DNA from: Pisaster brevispinus
Taxonomy: Eukaryota; Echinodermata; Asteroidea; Forcipulatida; Asteriidae
Assembly: GCA_023634235.1 (NCBI GenBank)
Contig: JAMKCF010000028.1
Coordinates: forward strand, 2,846,001-2,910,000
Reading direction: 5' to 3'
Length of the DNA stretch: 64,000 nt
Part shown: positions 41,368 to 54,117 of the stretch, piece by piece
How the letters are laid out: each line of letters opens with the position of its first letter
How positions within the stretch are numbered: position 1 is the stretch's first letter
Program-made: the position numbers and the translations under genes
The notes under the pieces: generated by a model
The model's input: the letters and a program-made list of their open reading frames with translations, nothing else
Told to the model about the DNA's origin: nothing
Database searches by the model: none

Positions 41368-43502
41368 GTGAGTCAAGAGAATGATTGTAAATCTATGTAA
41401 TGTATTACTGTAAGGACTCCTGCAGTGTTGTAGTCCAGACCTGGAAGTCTGAGATCGAGACCAGTGACCGAAATCTGAACATCTGAGACCCGGAACTGAG
41501 ACCAGCCCTTCCCAGACCGAGACTTTTGCAGACCAAGACTGAGACCACAAAAAGGTCTCAAGATGGTCTCGAGAACAGACCTGCAGGTCTTGAGACCTTC
41601 AACACTGGACTCCTGTAAAACTGGATTTGTCATTTTTGTCTCCTGACGATGACTAGAGCAAGCTAGTCGAAACGTTGAGACCAATTAACCAATTAAGAAC
41701 TCACTCCGTGGCAGTGAGGTTAATAACGAGAAGTCCCCTCGATCTGATCCACTATTAAGCTAAAGTTGTAGTCCTGGCCGATTTCCTACCCTCCGCCCAG
41801 GTAGTAGCTAATAAGCTGGACAGATCTTTTCAGAACTAAGTAATCTCCCGAAGTAGTCTCTCAATTTTTCCGGCAGTAGAATAAAAAGCAAGACCTAGTT
41901 CTTTAAGAACAAATCTACATAGCTAGTAGATATATGTAAATGAGGCCCCCTCATTTATGAAATGTTGTTGTTGTATGTTAACCCCATTTAATCCATAGGT
42001 CTTATTCACTCATTACAAACTCTATTGTTTTGGTAACCCCTGCTGGAAAGTGGACTGTCTATGTTGACCTCTGAACTGGTTGATCCAGTGGTGGGGTTGG
42101 TGGGGCCTAGCATGCTGGCTTCTGTGCTGTTATATCCCACCTACTCCAACAGCTGTTTCTCCATCCCCTCTCCTTTCCAGGTAGGAAAAGTTACTTTGTA
42201 TTTTATTTTATCTAGTGTTCAACATTTAATAGAAGAAGATAGTGTATAGATAGAGTGGACATATTTTTTGATCAACTTTAAATTGAAGAATTGGCATACA
42301 CTAACTTTGAAGTGTTTACAGTTTTTATAAATTGTTCATTATACGATTTAACGGCCTTTTGGTCAGGAGTGAAATTATATGCGTATAAGTTCTCTTCAAA
42401 CAGGAGTGTATTCTTAGGATTGTCTTTTGTTCTAGGTTTTCCTTTTGAGTTATAGGATCCATTAATTTTTACTTTACTGTACAGACTTTTATTTAACTTT
42501 GAGTATTCTAGGAGTACCTACATGTAGATATTGGTTTCATGTTTTAGCCTGTGCCCCCATTTTATTGTATACTATAGGTTATGTAGTGTATGAGATGCAT
42601 GGCAGGGTAGCCCCAGCCCTAGGTGGCCATAGGATTAGTAGTGACCACAGTAGGGTAATAACTCTATGCCCTGGGGGCCTGATTTAACATGCAGAAGGCC
42701 TGGCTCTGGCTTGTTGTTTATTTTAGTGGTTTTTATCTCTGTTAAGTTTTTCTTTGCTTGTCTTATGTCTTTCTTTATTTTAGTCTAGTGTAGATAAAGT
42801 GACCAGAGAGAGGGCGAGAACTGCTCATTCTTATTTATTATAAGAGAGGTTTATTTTTGGGTCTAACAGTAAACCGATTAGCTGCAGTGTTAAATTACCA
42901 AGTGTTTCTTTACAATAGTAAAGTTTCTCATTATTTCTTTTATAGAGATTGTTCATTTGGGGATAAGTTTGCTTTTCATTTTTTTGTATCTTTTGTTTTA
43001 ATTTATCTATCTTTTATTCTGAATTGAAGTGAGATCAACAATTAAGTGTTTACTTTTTAAACCCTTCAACTTCTTGAACCTTTATGGTTTAGTGTAATGT
43101 GATTATGGATGGACACATTTTTACAGTAATAGCTGTGAATGTATTTGGTTAGTTGTTTGTTTCTTTAATTAATCAAAGTGCTGTTATATCCCACCAACTC
43201 CAACAGCTGTCTCTCCATTCCCTCTCCTTTCCAGCCAGAATAAAGTACAGAATAGAGCGCACCCAGCTCACATATACACGTGGTGTTACCGCAAACCGAA
43301 TATACATTTATACCTCACCATGCAAAGCCTCAACAAATTTATTGTTGAAATTTATTTTTTGTTTGTTTTCATTTTCTCAAAAAGTTGACATTATTCAGCT
43401 GAAAGTTTCACTGGTGACTTTTATTGTTTCTTTCTTGATTTTTGCCTGTAAATCAGCACTATGTTGACCAAAACCAAATGCACTCCTCTTGTTTCAAACC
43501 AG

Positions 43503-43709
43503 GCTGCCCAGTGCTTCGAGAAGGTACTGAAAGCCCAACCAGGTAACTATGAGACCACGAAAATTCTTGGGTCTCTCTATGTGACATCCAGTGATGAGAC
43601 CAAGAGGGAGACTGCCAAGGGTCACCTCCAGAAGGTCGTCGATCAGTTCCCGGAAGATGTCGAGGCATGGATTGAGTTGGCTCAGATCTTGGAACTCACC
43701 GAAGTACCG
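43503..43709 (+). pseudogene. CTR9: CTR9 TPR exon [10 protein letters not shown], unit 3
   Basis: Open 69 codons; Met to Thr at the YETMK position (YETTK), a position conserved as Met in the other units. Confidence 0.9.
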
Positions 43710-45220
43710 GTATGTTCTTTCACATTTTTAAAAGTTGTTTTTGTCGTCTCGATCGAAGCAGTCCTGTGGCTGTACATGGAATTGTGATCTCTCACCCAGT
43801 TACTTTGCGAGCACATGCACCCTGCTAGGGCTCGAATTTTACACTGGACAACAGACCCAAGGCCAGTAGTTTTGGTGTCGGGCCAGTAAACTTTTGGCTC
43901 GACAAGTCATGCGGTCTTGTGTTTTTTTATTTAATATTATTGAAGAATAATACCTCACTATGTAACATCTTGACCCAAAAAGTAATATGTTCAAATGTTG
44001 ACTTTGAGTCTGATAAAATACCTTTCAATTCTACTGAGTACTGACATCATGAACTATACTTAATCCCCATGAAGACAAATAAAAATCAATCCTCTCTTAC
44101 ATGTCAATAGCGCTTAAGTTCAAATAAATGCAGTTAACTTAAATGCACAGTAAAACTGGGTCAGGAAGGTTTTTCTTATTTTGATTCTGGTCTTGTAACA
44201 AAACATTCTGGTTCAGTAAAAATGTTGAGCCACAAGACGTGTACGTGGTCGTGTGGATTTTTCCCCCAAAGTTCAAGCTTCGCCTGCATAGATACTATGT
44301 GGAGGGAGTGCGTGCACGTGCAGTAACTCTGTGAGAGCTCATAATTCTATGTACAGTCTCTAATGAGATTGGATACGCATTCCAGCACGTGCTCATTCTT
44401 CATAAAGCCGTTAAGCAGAAAATTCTGCTTAGCAAATTTCTTTACTTAGTAAGAGATGAGCAGGGTACCAGTGGCAACAAAAATAAACTTAATGGAATGT
44501 TGGTTCGTAACCTGTTTCTGCTGAGCAAGTTTTTGTGATTACAGGTTATATGAAATTGGGCCTTGGTCTGTTGAGCTGCTGGAACATTCAATGATCCGGT
44601 TAATCAGAATGTTCTGGGGGTCTAATGGATTTCGGGCTCTGTGCCAACGGAAACATTCTTCAAAGCCAAAAACATAGGCGTACACGATAGACTCCAGCAA
44701 CCCTATGGTGCTCAACCATCTTGCAAATCGTTTCTTCTATAAGAAGGTAACGTCCCTCAAGAAGCTACTTCCAAACCTCGGCTCAGGCCAAAAATGCACA
44801 CTGCTCCAAGATTGATGGCGAAGTCCAAGTCTAGATTTTGAAAAAGCCCCAAAAGTTGGTTTTCATTTTCAAATTTCTATTATCCAATTGCAGGAAAGAA
44901 TCAAACTCATGGAGTTAAACACATCCCCCATAGTTATTGGTTATGGCTTATTAATATTGGTCACTGGTTATTGGTTGTTGGTTATCGGTTATGACTCACT
45001 TCACGTAACCAGGTTTAATAGTTATACTTTTCAGTATCGAATGATAGCCAGGTTTAATTTTATCATTGACCAGTTTTAGCACATCACTAATCAGAATGAA
45101 TTTGTCACTAACAAGGACGAATTTGTCATCGACAAAGCTTTATTTGTAATTAACCTGGACTAACTCGTCATTAACCAGGATTAATTCATCATTTACCAAG
45201 TTTTATTTGTAATTATCTAG

Positions 45221-45328
45221 GATTATACGAAGGTGCAACATCTTGCTCTGCATGCATTCCACGGTACAGACAATGAAGCAACGCAGGCGGAAAGCTGCTA
45301 CCAACTCACAAGAGCCTTCCATGTACAG
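45221..45328 (+). pseudogene. CTR9: CTR9 TPR exon [10 protein letters not shown], unit 4
   Basis: Intact 36 codons, CAG|GTAAGG donor. Confidence 0.9.
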
Positions 45329-45879
45329 GTAAGGATTCCCACCCCACTCATGGTTCTCCCCATGTACAAGCCAGCGTATTGTTTGGATTAAGTGCCAAAT
45401 CAAACCCAAATACTAGGGAAAACCCCCTCTCTTTACAATTAAGTGTACTAGGTTCTTCTACACTCATTACACAAAACACTTTTTTACATCCCGTCTCAAA
45501 AAACATGAAGTGATAATGCTCAAGTGTCTTGCTTAAGGAATGTAAGCAGGTAAGGACGCAAATATCAAGACCGAGACTCAAATCAAACTCTGGGCCCAAT
45601 TTCATAGAGCTGCTTAAGCAGAAAATATTGCTTAACATTTTTCTGCTTAGCAGAAATGAGCAGGATACCAGTCATGGTAGTTTGGCTGGTGATCTTATTC
45701 TGGTAAGTATCATTTTGTTGTGCTTAGCTGGTTTTTGTGCTTAAGCAGCTCTATGAAATTGGGCCCAGATCAGAAACACCAGAGCTTGTGTCTGGTGTGG
45801 TTGACTGCGCGGCCAGGACGCGGCTGCTGAATTCTGACGGATTTATGTGGACAATAACCTTCTGCGTTCCTCTCTACAG

Positions 45880-46010
45880 TGACCACGACCAAGCTTTCCA
45901 GTACTACTACCATGCAAGCCTCCCAGTTTGCATCCACAGCTAATCGTTTTGCCGCACTTTGGTTTGGGGCAGATGTACATCCATCGGGGGGAATGTGAGA
46001 GTATGCGAAC
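45880..46010 (+). pseudogene. CTR9: CTR9 TPR exon DQAFQYYY, frameshifted, unit 4
   Basis: Same two shared frameshifts as all other units. Confidence 0.85.
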
Positions 46011-48145
46011 GTGAGTCAAGAGAATGATTGTAAATCTCTGTAATGTATTACTGTAAGGACTCCTGCAGTGTTGTAGTCCAGACCTGGAAGTCTGAGATCG
46101 AGACCAGTGACCGAAATCTGAACATCTGAGACCCGGAACTGAGACCAGCCCTTCCCAGACCGAGACTTTTGCAGACCAAGACTGAGACCACAAAAAGGTC
46201 TCAAGATGGTCTCGAGAACAGACCTGCAGGTCTTGAGACCTTCAACACTGGACTCCTGTAAAACTGGATTTGTCATTTTTGTCTCCTGACGATGACTAGA
46301 GCAAGCTAGTCGAAACGTTGAGACCAATTAACCAATTAAGAACTCACTCCGTGGCAGTGAGGTTAATAACGAGAAGTCCCCTCGATCTGATCCACTATTA
46401 AGCTAAAGTTGTAGTCCTGGCCGATTTCCTACCCTCCGCCCAGGTAGTAGCTAATAAGCTGGACAGATCTTTTCAGAACTAAGTAATCTCCCGAAGTAGT
46501 CTCTCAATTTTTCCGGCAGTAGAATAAAAAGCAAGACCTAGTTCTTTAAGAACAAATCTACATAGCTAGTAGATATATGTAAATGAGGCCCCCTCATTTA
46601 TGAAATGTTGTTGTTGTATGTTAACCCCATTTAATCCATAGGTCTTATTCACTCATTACAAACTCTATTGTTTTGGTAACCCCTGCTGGAAAGTGGACTG
46701 TCTATGTTGACCTCTGAACTGGTTGATCCAGTGGTGGGGTTGGTGGGGCCTAGCATGCTGGCTTCTGTGCTGTTACATCCCACCTACTCCAACAGCTGTT
46801 TCTCCATCCCCTCTCCTTTCCAGGTAGGAAAAGTTACTTTGTATTTTTTTTTATCTAGTGTTCAACATTTAATAGAAGAAGATAGTGTATAGATAGAGTG
46901 GACATATTTTTTGATCAACTTTAAATTGAAGAATTGGCATACACTAACTTTGAAGTGTTTACAGTTTTTATAAATTGTTCATTATACAATTTAACAGCCT
47001 TTTGGTCAGGAGTGAAATTATATGCGTATAAGTTCTCTTCAAACAGGAGTGTATTCTTAGGATTGTCTTTTGTTCTAGGTTTTCCTTTCGAGTTATAGGA
47101 TCCATTAATTTTTACTTTACTGTACAGACTTTTATTTAACTTTGAGTATTCTAGGAGTACCTACATGTAGATATTGGTTTCATGTTTTAGCCTGTGCCCC
47201 CATTTTATTGTATACTATAGGTTATGTAGTGTATGAGATGCATGGCAGGGTAGCCCCAGCCCTAGGTGGCCATAGGATTAGTAGTGACCACAGTAGGGTA
47301 ATAACTCTATGCCCTGGGGGCCTGATTTAACATGCAGAAGGCCTGGCTCTGGCCTGTTGTTTATTTTAGTGGTTTTTATCTCTGTTAAGTTTTTCTTTGC
47401 TTGTCTAATGTCTTTCTTTATTTTAGTCTAGTGTAGATAAAGTGACCAGAGAGAGGGCGAGAACTGCTCATTCTTATTTATTATAAGAGAGGTTTATTTT
47501 TGGGTCTAACAGTAAACCGATTAGCTGCAGTGTTAAATTACCAAGTGTTTCTTTACAATAGTAAAGTTTCTCATTATTTCTTTTATAGAGATTGTTCATT
47601 TGGGGATAAGTTTGCTTTTCATTTTTTTGTATCTTTTGTTTTAATTTATCTATCTTTTATTCTGAATTGAAGTGAGATCAACAATTAAGTGTTTACTTTT
47701 TAAACCCTTCAACTTCTTGAACCTTTATGGTTTAGTGTAATGTGATTATGGATGGACACATTTTTACAGTAATAGCTGTGAATGTATTTGGTTAGTTGTT
47801 TGTTTCTTTAATTAATCAAAGTGCTGTTATATCCCACCAACTCCAACAGCTGTTTCTCCATTCCCTCTCCTTTCCAGCCAGAATAAAGTACAGAATAGAG
47901 CGCACCCAGCTCACATATACACGTGGTGTTACCGCAAACCGAATATACATTTATACCTCACCATGCAAAGCCTCAACAAGTTTATTGTTGAAATTTATTT
48001 GTTTATTTTTTTCATTTTCTCAAAAAGTTGACATTATTCAGCTGAAAGTTTCACTGGTGACTTTTGTTGTTTCTTTCTTGATTTTTGCCTGTAAATCAGC
48101 ACTATGTTGACCAAAACCAAATGCACTCCTCTTGTTTCAAACCAG

Positions 48146-48350
48146 GCTGCCCAGTGCTTCGAGAAGGTACTGAAAGCCCAACCAGGTAACTATGAGACCA
48201 TGAAGATTCTTGGGTCTCTATGTGACATCCAGTGATGAGACCAAGAGGGAGACTGCCAAGGGTCACCTCCAGAAGGTCGTCGATCAGTTCCCGGAAGATG
48301 TCGAGGCATGGATTGAGTTGGCTCAGATCTTGGAACTCACCGAAGTACCG
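48146..48350 (+). pseudogene. CTR9: CTR9 TPR exon [10 protein letters not shown], unit 4, 2-nt deletion
   Basis: 205 instead of 207 nt: GGGTCTCTATGTGAC replaces GGGTCTCTCTATGTGAC, shifting the frame after ILGS. This unit alone cannot encode the second TPR helix in frame, and it is the copy adjacent to the downstream single-copy exons. Confidence 0.9.
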
Positions 48351-49406
48351 GTATGTTCTTTCACATTTTTAAAAGTTGTTTTTGTCGTCTCGATCGAAGC
48401 AGTCCTGTGGCTGTACATGGAATTGTGATCTCTCACCCAGTTACTTTGCGAGCACATGCACCCTGCTAGGGCTCGAATTTTACACTGGACAACAGACCCA
48501 AGGCCAGTAGTTTTGGTGTCGGGCCAGTAAACTTTTGGCTCGACAAGTCATGCGGTCTTGTGTTTTTTTATTTAATATTATTGAAGAATAATACCTCACT
48601 ATGTAACATCTTGACCCAAAAAGTAATATGTTCAAATGTTGACTTTGAGTCTGATAAAATACCTTTCAATTCTACTGAGTACTGACATCATGAACTATAC
48701 TTAATACCCATGAAGACAAATAAAAATCAATCCTCTCTTACATGTCAATAGCGCTTAAGTTCAAATAAATGCAGTTAACTTAAATGCACAGTAAAACTGG
48801 GTCAGGAAGGTTTTTCTTATTTTGATTGTGGTCTTGTAACAAAACATTCTGGTTCAGTAAAAATGTTGAGCCACAAGACGTGTACGTGGTCGTGTGGATT
48901 TTTCCCCCAAAGGGAGTGCGTGCACGTGCAGTAACTCTGTGAGAGCTCATAATTCTATGTACAGTCTCTAATGAGATTGGATACGCATTCCAGCACGTGC
49001 TCATTCTTCATAAAGCCGTTAAGCAGAAAATTCTGCTTAGCAAATTTCTTTACTTAGTAAGAGATGAGCAGGGTACCAGTGGCAACAATATAAACTTAAT
49101 GGAATGTTGGTTCGTAACCTGTTTCTGCTGAGCAAGTTTTTGTGATTACAGGTTATATGAAATTGGGCCTTGGTCTGTTGAGCTGCTGGAACATTCAATG
49201 ATCTGGTTAACCAGAATGTTCTGGGGATGGGGGTCTAATGGATTTCGGGCTCTGTGCCAACGGAAACATTCTTCAAAGCCAAAAACATACCCGACTTTTG
49301 AGATGCTCCCGTAACAGTTCTTTTTCTTCAGAATCATTCCAACAGATCTGTAATGACTATTCACAAATATTGGCTTGTTTTTGTTTTCTTTTGTAACATG
49401 TTTTAG

Positions 49407-49535
49407 GGAGTCCTGACTGCTTATGGCGCAGCAACTCGTATTCTTAAACAAAAGGTCCAGGCAGATGCCCTACCAGAAATTCTGAACAACGTTGGAGCTT
49501 TGCATTTTCGTCTTGGCAACCAGCCAGAGGCAAAG
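49407..49535 (+). pseudogene. CTR9: CTR9 TPR exon [20 protein letters not shown]
   Basis: 43 intact codons after [49 protein letters not shown], donor GTAGGA. Matches CTR9 [43 protein letters not shown]. First single-copy exon after the array. Confidence 0.92.
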
Positions 49536-50177
49536 GTAGGAAGAAAAAGCGGTAGATCTTCATCATGCTGCTGCCATCTTGGTCATGTTCCCTGTATCCA
49601 ATAACATTAATGGAATGTGCTATGCATCGTGCATAAAGGAACCAGACTATTTCTCCTTCTAGCCTTGGTTTGGTGTTCTTGATATGAATGGGAGACACAT
49701 CAAGATGGCCGCATTTTGACAAAGGTCTATTTGGCTTGGAATTTTTGTATTAAATTCCTTGATATACATCCTGAATCTGACTCTGAATTATATAGTCTGC
49801 AACGCATCCTAATGGAAACATCACACCAACTTTTGTGAAGAAGACAATCAAGAAGTTTCAGTTGTAGAAGTGGGATGAAAACCCACGTTGTCGGGCGGGG
49901 ACTGAATACCCAATCCACATGCAAGGCTTTGGTCCGGGAATCAAATTGGGATCCACAGAGGTGAAAGACAGGGAAGAAACCACTGAGCCCATCCTGACTG
50001 CCCTTTACATTAATATTGAAAAAATGTAAAACTTGGAGCGAACCAACCTTCAAAAGTTTCAACCCATTTCATGTTTTTTTCTTGTGGGCGTATTTCATCT
50101 AAGGACTTCCTTTCTTTCGAAACACAAAGATGTTGTCAATCTGTCCTTTTTCAAATCTGATTCTTGTTCTCCTGTAG
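49536..50177 (+). other. CTR9 intron
   Basis: No gene or clear repeat seen. Open frames on both strands (up to about 111 codons, minus) lack recognisable features. Confidence 0.5.
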
Positions 50178-50361
50178 TGCTACTACGAAGCCTCTCTCAA
50201 GCGTGCCATTTTGAGGCGGAGCATGATGATACGTACTACGGCGCCATCTCAGTCTTGATGTCTTACAACCTCGCTTGGTCTCTTTGAGAGCATGTTTAAA
50301 TTCAACAAGGCTGAGAAATTCTATAAAGACGTCCTGAGAAAGCATCCTAACTACGTTGATT
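50178..50361 (+). pseudogene. CTR9: CTR9 TPR exon EAEHDDTYYGAISV, two frameshifts
   Basis: Three frames: YYEASLKRA, then [23 protein letters not shown], then [28 protein letters not shown]9 reads [61 protein letters not shown]. Single-base insertions lie near GTGCCATTTTGAGGC and CTTGGTCTCTTTGAG. Donor GATT|GTGAGT. Confidence 0.88.
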
Positions 50362-50519
50362 GTGAGTTGGTCTTGGTGCCGGGGGGTGGGGGGTGCGGAA
50401 ATACTGTAAAGGGACACGATTAGAAACAAAAAGTTGTAAATTACTTCCTCTTTTTTTTGGTGGGGAGATGAAACAGGTGGGTGAATTTAAAATACTATTC
50501 CTGAGTCAGCTTATAGAAG

Positions 50520-51175
50520 GTTAACGATTGTTGATTGATTATTGACTTTTGTTTATTATTAAATATTGATTATTAGGTGGTTATATATTGATTATACACT
50601 ATTGAGTTGTCACAGATTGAGTATTGATTACTTTAACATTGCAGCTCGAACTTGATTACTTTATTATTGATTACGGAATGAATTGAAGAGGACTATTCCA
50701 ATAGTCAGCTCATGGAATGTTAATAATTGCTTAATCATTTGTTATTGACTATTGCTAATTACAGGTGATGTTCTTCCTACTTTAATCTGATTTCCAGTTG
50801 TTTTGCCAGAAAAATCAGCAAAACTATTATTAAGTAGCCTGAACAAAATTCTACAAGCCTAAACATGTACTGTATGTAGGTCAGCCCTTGTACTACTCAA
50901 AATTGCCCTGCTTTTTTCCAAGCATCAAGTTTTATGCCTCTATTTATTTTCAATTATTGCGTGGTTATGTATTGATTATAGGTTGTTGAGTAGTTACACA
51001 TTGATTTAGATCACATTAACTTAGCAGCTCTCACTTGATCATTTGGTTATTGACTATTGAGTATTGAAAATCAACTATTGATTACTATTGACTTGCCACA
51101 CAACCTAAGCAATGAACATAACTGCAAGTCTCACTTGTTCATTGATTATTGCTAATTAGAAATTGATTATCATCG
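50520..51175 (+). repeat. Degenerate TTGATTATTGA-type repeats in CTR9 intron
   Basis: Variants of ATTGATTATTGACT, TATTGATTATAGGTTGTTGAG and GATTACTTTAACATTGCAGC recur irregularly. Probably old minisatellite. Confidence 0.55.
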
Positions 51176-51199
51176 AACGGATGAATATTTTCTTTTTAG

Positions 51200-51297
51200 G
51201 CCACTTGCGTCTGGGCTGCGTGGCTCGGGATCCGGGACAGATCTAGGCATACTAGGAGACATCTGATTGGTTCAAAGAAGCTCTGCAAATCAACCAG
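51200..51297 (+). pseudogene. CTR9: CTR9 TPR exon [12 protein letters not shown], two stops
   Basis: Reads (C)[36 protein letters not shown], then GTATTG. CTR9: [30 protein letters not shown]. The two amber codons fall in the DKGNFYEAS turn, which is the only diverged part. Confidence 0.88.
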
Positions 51298-52366
<1,069 letters not shown>

Positions 52367-52377
52367 GTACAACGAGT

Positions 52378-52560
52378 TTGGATATAAAGGGTGTAAGTGG
52401 GTATGTTATTGGTGTTAGTAGGAATATGATGGGTGTAAGTGGGAATTGCATGGGTGTTTCTGGAAATGTTGTGGTCAAGTCGGTATGTTTTGGGTGTTAG
52501 AAAGATTGTTACGGGCGTAAGTGGGTGTGTCATGGGTTTCAGTAGGAAAGGGTGGACCAG
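52378..52560 (+). repeat. Degenerate GGGTGTAAGTGGG minisatellite
   Basis: GGGTGTAAGTGGGTATGTTA, GGGTGTAAGTGGGAATTGCA, GGGCGTAAGTGGGTGTGTCA and weaker units at roughly 25-35-base spacing, G-rich on the plus strand, directly after the donor at 52,366. Confidence 0.65.
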
Positions 52561-52810
52561 ATTTTAGTACCAGAGAGGATTATTGCTACAACTACATGAC
52601 GGTGTTTGGGTTCATTTGGGTGATAATTGGGTGTTTTAAGGAGTTGTATCATATGGACAGGGATTTCAAATCTGGAATCTTTTATAATTGCATTTGAGGG
52701 ATTTTGTGGGTACAACTGGAAGCTTTATTTGTGTTTATGGCAATAGTATTTGTGGGGCAGGGTTTAAAACAGGAACAACTGGGTATAACTGGGTATCATC
52801 CTGACATTAA

Positions 52811-52949
52811 ACGTCACCAGGACAGAGCCCTGGCCATGTACAAACAAGTATTACGCAACGATGGCCGCAACCTGTTTGCAGCCAATGGAATTGGTGCAAT
52901 TTTTGCTATGAAGGACTACATCCGAGAATCTAAGGACGTCTTCTCTCAG
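52811..52949 (+). pseudogene. CTR9: CTR9 TPR exon [17 protein letters not shown]
   Basis: [46 protein letters not shown], donor GTGAGT. Matches CTR9 [46 protein letters not shown]. No internal stop, but no AG acceptor is visible just before it (ACATTAAACGTCAC). Confidence 0.88.
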
Positions 52950-52960
52950 GTGAGTGGGCA

Positions 52961-53235
52961 ACTTATAATAATAATAATAATACTTTATTCAGGCAAATCA
53001 CAATACATACAAAATATTAAAAATATGAAAACCACCCCTATCCCAATATATGGCATGGATTGAAATCAACTGAAAAAACAAACGATAAAAAAAAAACCAA
53101 AACAAGGCAAAGAGAGAACACAAAAAGGGGCCACAAAAACAAAGGAAAAAGAAACTGGACAACAAACCAGGGAGCAACAGACAGGACAAAAGATGGGCTG
53201 CCTAGGAAAAAGACAAAAGTGAAATAAAACACTCA
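52961..53235 (-). repeat. Reversed retroelement 3' end with ATA microsatellite
   Basis: ATAATAATAATAATACTTTATTCAGGCAAATCACAA followed by an A/C-rich stretch has the look of the tail of a LINE inserted on the minus strand. No coding homology seen. Confidence 0.45.
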
Positions 53236-53330
53236 CCAAAGGGGTGTGTCACTCCAACTTCAATGGATTCTGGACTGGCTAGTTGATGCACCTGATAATT
53301 TATATATAAACCCCCAACTCCCTTCAGAGA

Positions 53331-53455
53331 TTTACCGCTCACCTCTCAAAAATGGCCCAGGTTCGATTCCCGACTAAGGCCATAGGTGAGTAGAGTTGTA
53401 CGTTGGTTCCTTCTATGCCACAAGAATTTTTCTCTGGTTGTCCTGGGGGGGGGGT
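53331..53455 (+). mobile_element. tRNA-derived SINE fragment
   Basis: GCTCACCTCTCAAAAATGGC, CCAGGTTCGATTCCCGACTA contains a perfect RNA polymerase III B box (GGTTCGATTCC). It is followed by AGGCCATAGGTGAGTAGAGT, TGTACGTTGGTTCC and TTTTTCTCTGGTTGTCCTG, as in a SINE body. The A-box side is degraded. A related head (ACTCACCTCTCACCACTGTG, ACCCTGGTC) stops at the satellite edge near 60,660. Confidence 0.65.
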
Positions 53456-53473
53456 TGCAGCTGGTCTTCTGTT

Positions 53474-54117
53474 CAGATGGTAAGAAAACCTCACCTTGTC
53501 TCGTTTATTAACATCTCTGGTCGGAGATACATGTAGTTAGTGCATGGCAAAAAAAATAATGCTGGCTTTATCCACGTCACATTTGGAAAAAAAGCGCGTA
53601 CTGATTATTGCGTCACTAAAAATTGGCTTCGCATTTGCATTGGCAAGAAGTATGAACCGGGCTTTACAAGGGAAAAACAGACAAAGGAAGAAAGATGTAA
53701 TAATTATTGTGTTAAGAGAACGACAACATTTTGTTCCTGTGTTTTTTATCATCATTTTTAATGGTTGCAGCTGGTCTTCTTTCTAATGTTAGCTAAATAT
53801 TATTTTTTTATGTGTTTATTGTAGAATCAAACAATAGAAACAATAATATCAGCGCTGTTCAGATGGTAAGAAAACCTCACCTTGTCTCGTTTATTAACAT
53901 CTCTGGTTGGAGATACATGAAGTTAGTGCATGGCAAAAAAAATAATGCTGGCTTTATCCACGTCACATTTGGAAAAAAAGCGCGTACTGATTATTGCGTC
54001 ACTAAAAATTGGCTTCGCATTTGCATTGGCAAGAAGTATGAACCGGGCTTTACAAGGGAAAAACAGACAAAGGAAGAAAGATGTAATAATTATTGTGTTA
54101 AGAGAACGACAACATTA
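53474..54117 (+). repeat. Direct duplication of about 250 bp around a CTR9 donor
   Basis: GTTCAGATGGTAAGAAAACC through GTTAAGAGAACGACAACATT occurs at about 53,474-53,730 and again at about 53,857-54,116 with few differences. The spacer (53,738-53,808, TTATCATCATTTTTAATGGT, TGCAGCTGGTCTTCTTTCTA) also recurs at 55,930-55,990. Confidence 0.9.
53824..53865 (+). pseudogene. CTR9: CTR9 exon remnant ISAVQM
   Basis: NNRNNNISAVQM before GTAAGA corresponds to CTR9 VEQKQYISAVQMYENCL. Only the last six residues match; the upstream part is a degenerate AATAGAAACAATAAT run. A shorter echo (GTTCAGATGGTAAG) lies at 53,474. Confidence 0.6.

Larger units (their letters stand above)
40037..44676 (+). repeat. 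CTR9 tandem unit 3 (4,640 bp)
   Basis: Same structure as unit 2. Private changes include CTCAAACATC for CTCAACCATC in the first exon piece (40,037-40,106) and ACGAAAATTC for ATGAAGATTC in the last exon. MITE at 40,949-41,123; fold-back arm about 41,638-41,936. Confidence 0.95.
44677..49289 (+). repeat. CTR9 tandem unit 4 (4,613 bp)
   Basis: Last unit; after AAAAACATA at 49,289 the sequence continues uniquely (CCCGACTTTTGAGATGC). It has a private deletion of about 30 bases after TTTTTCCCCCAAAG (about 48,912) and a 3-base insertion near 45,498. MITE at 45,592-45,766; fold-back arm about 46,281-46,579. Confidence 0.95.

Noticed and set aside
33134..47330. Open frames of 62-116 codons recurring in each 4.6-kb unit on both strands
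   Set aside because: They recur because the DNA is repeated. They have no domain, and most fall in transposon or intron sequence; their conservation is that of the whole unit.
31109..49289. Functional expansion of the CTR9 TPR domain
   Set aside because: Shared frameshifts, the amber upstream, stops downstream and missing ends make a translated product very unlikely. The modular phase is noted only as a structural curiosity.
31109..49289. Pure assembly artefact
   Set aside because: Private deletions and substitutions in each unit, and a precise non-homologous joint, favour a real array. Mixed haplotypes or copy-number error cannot be excluded from sequence alone.
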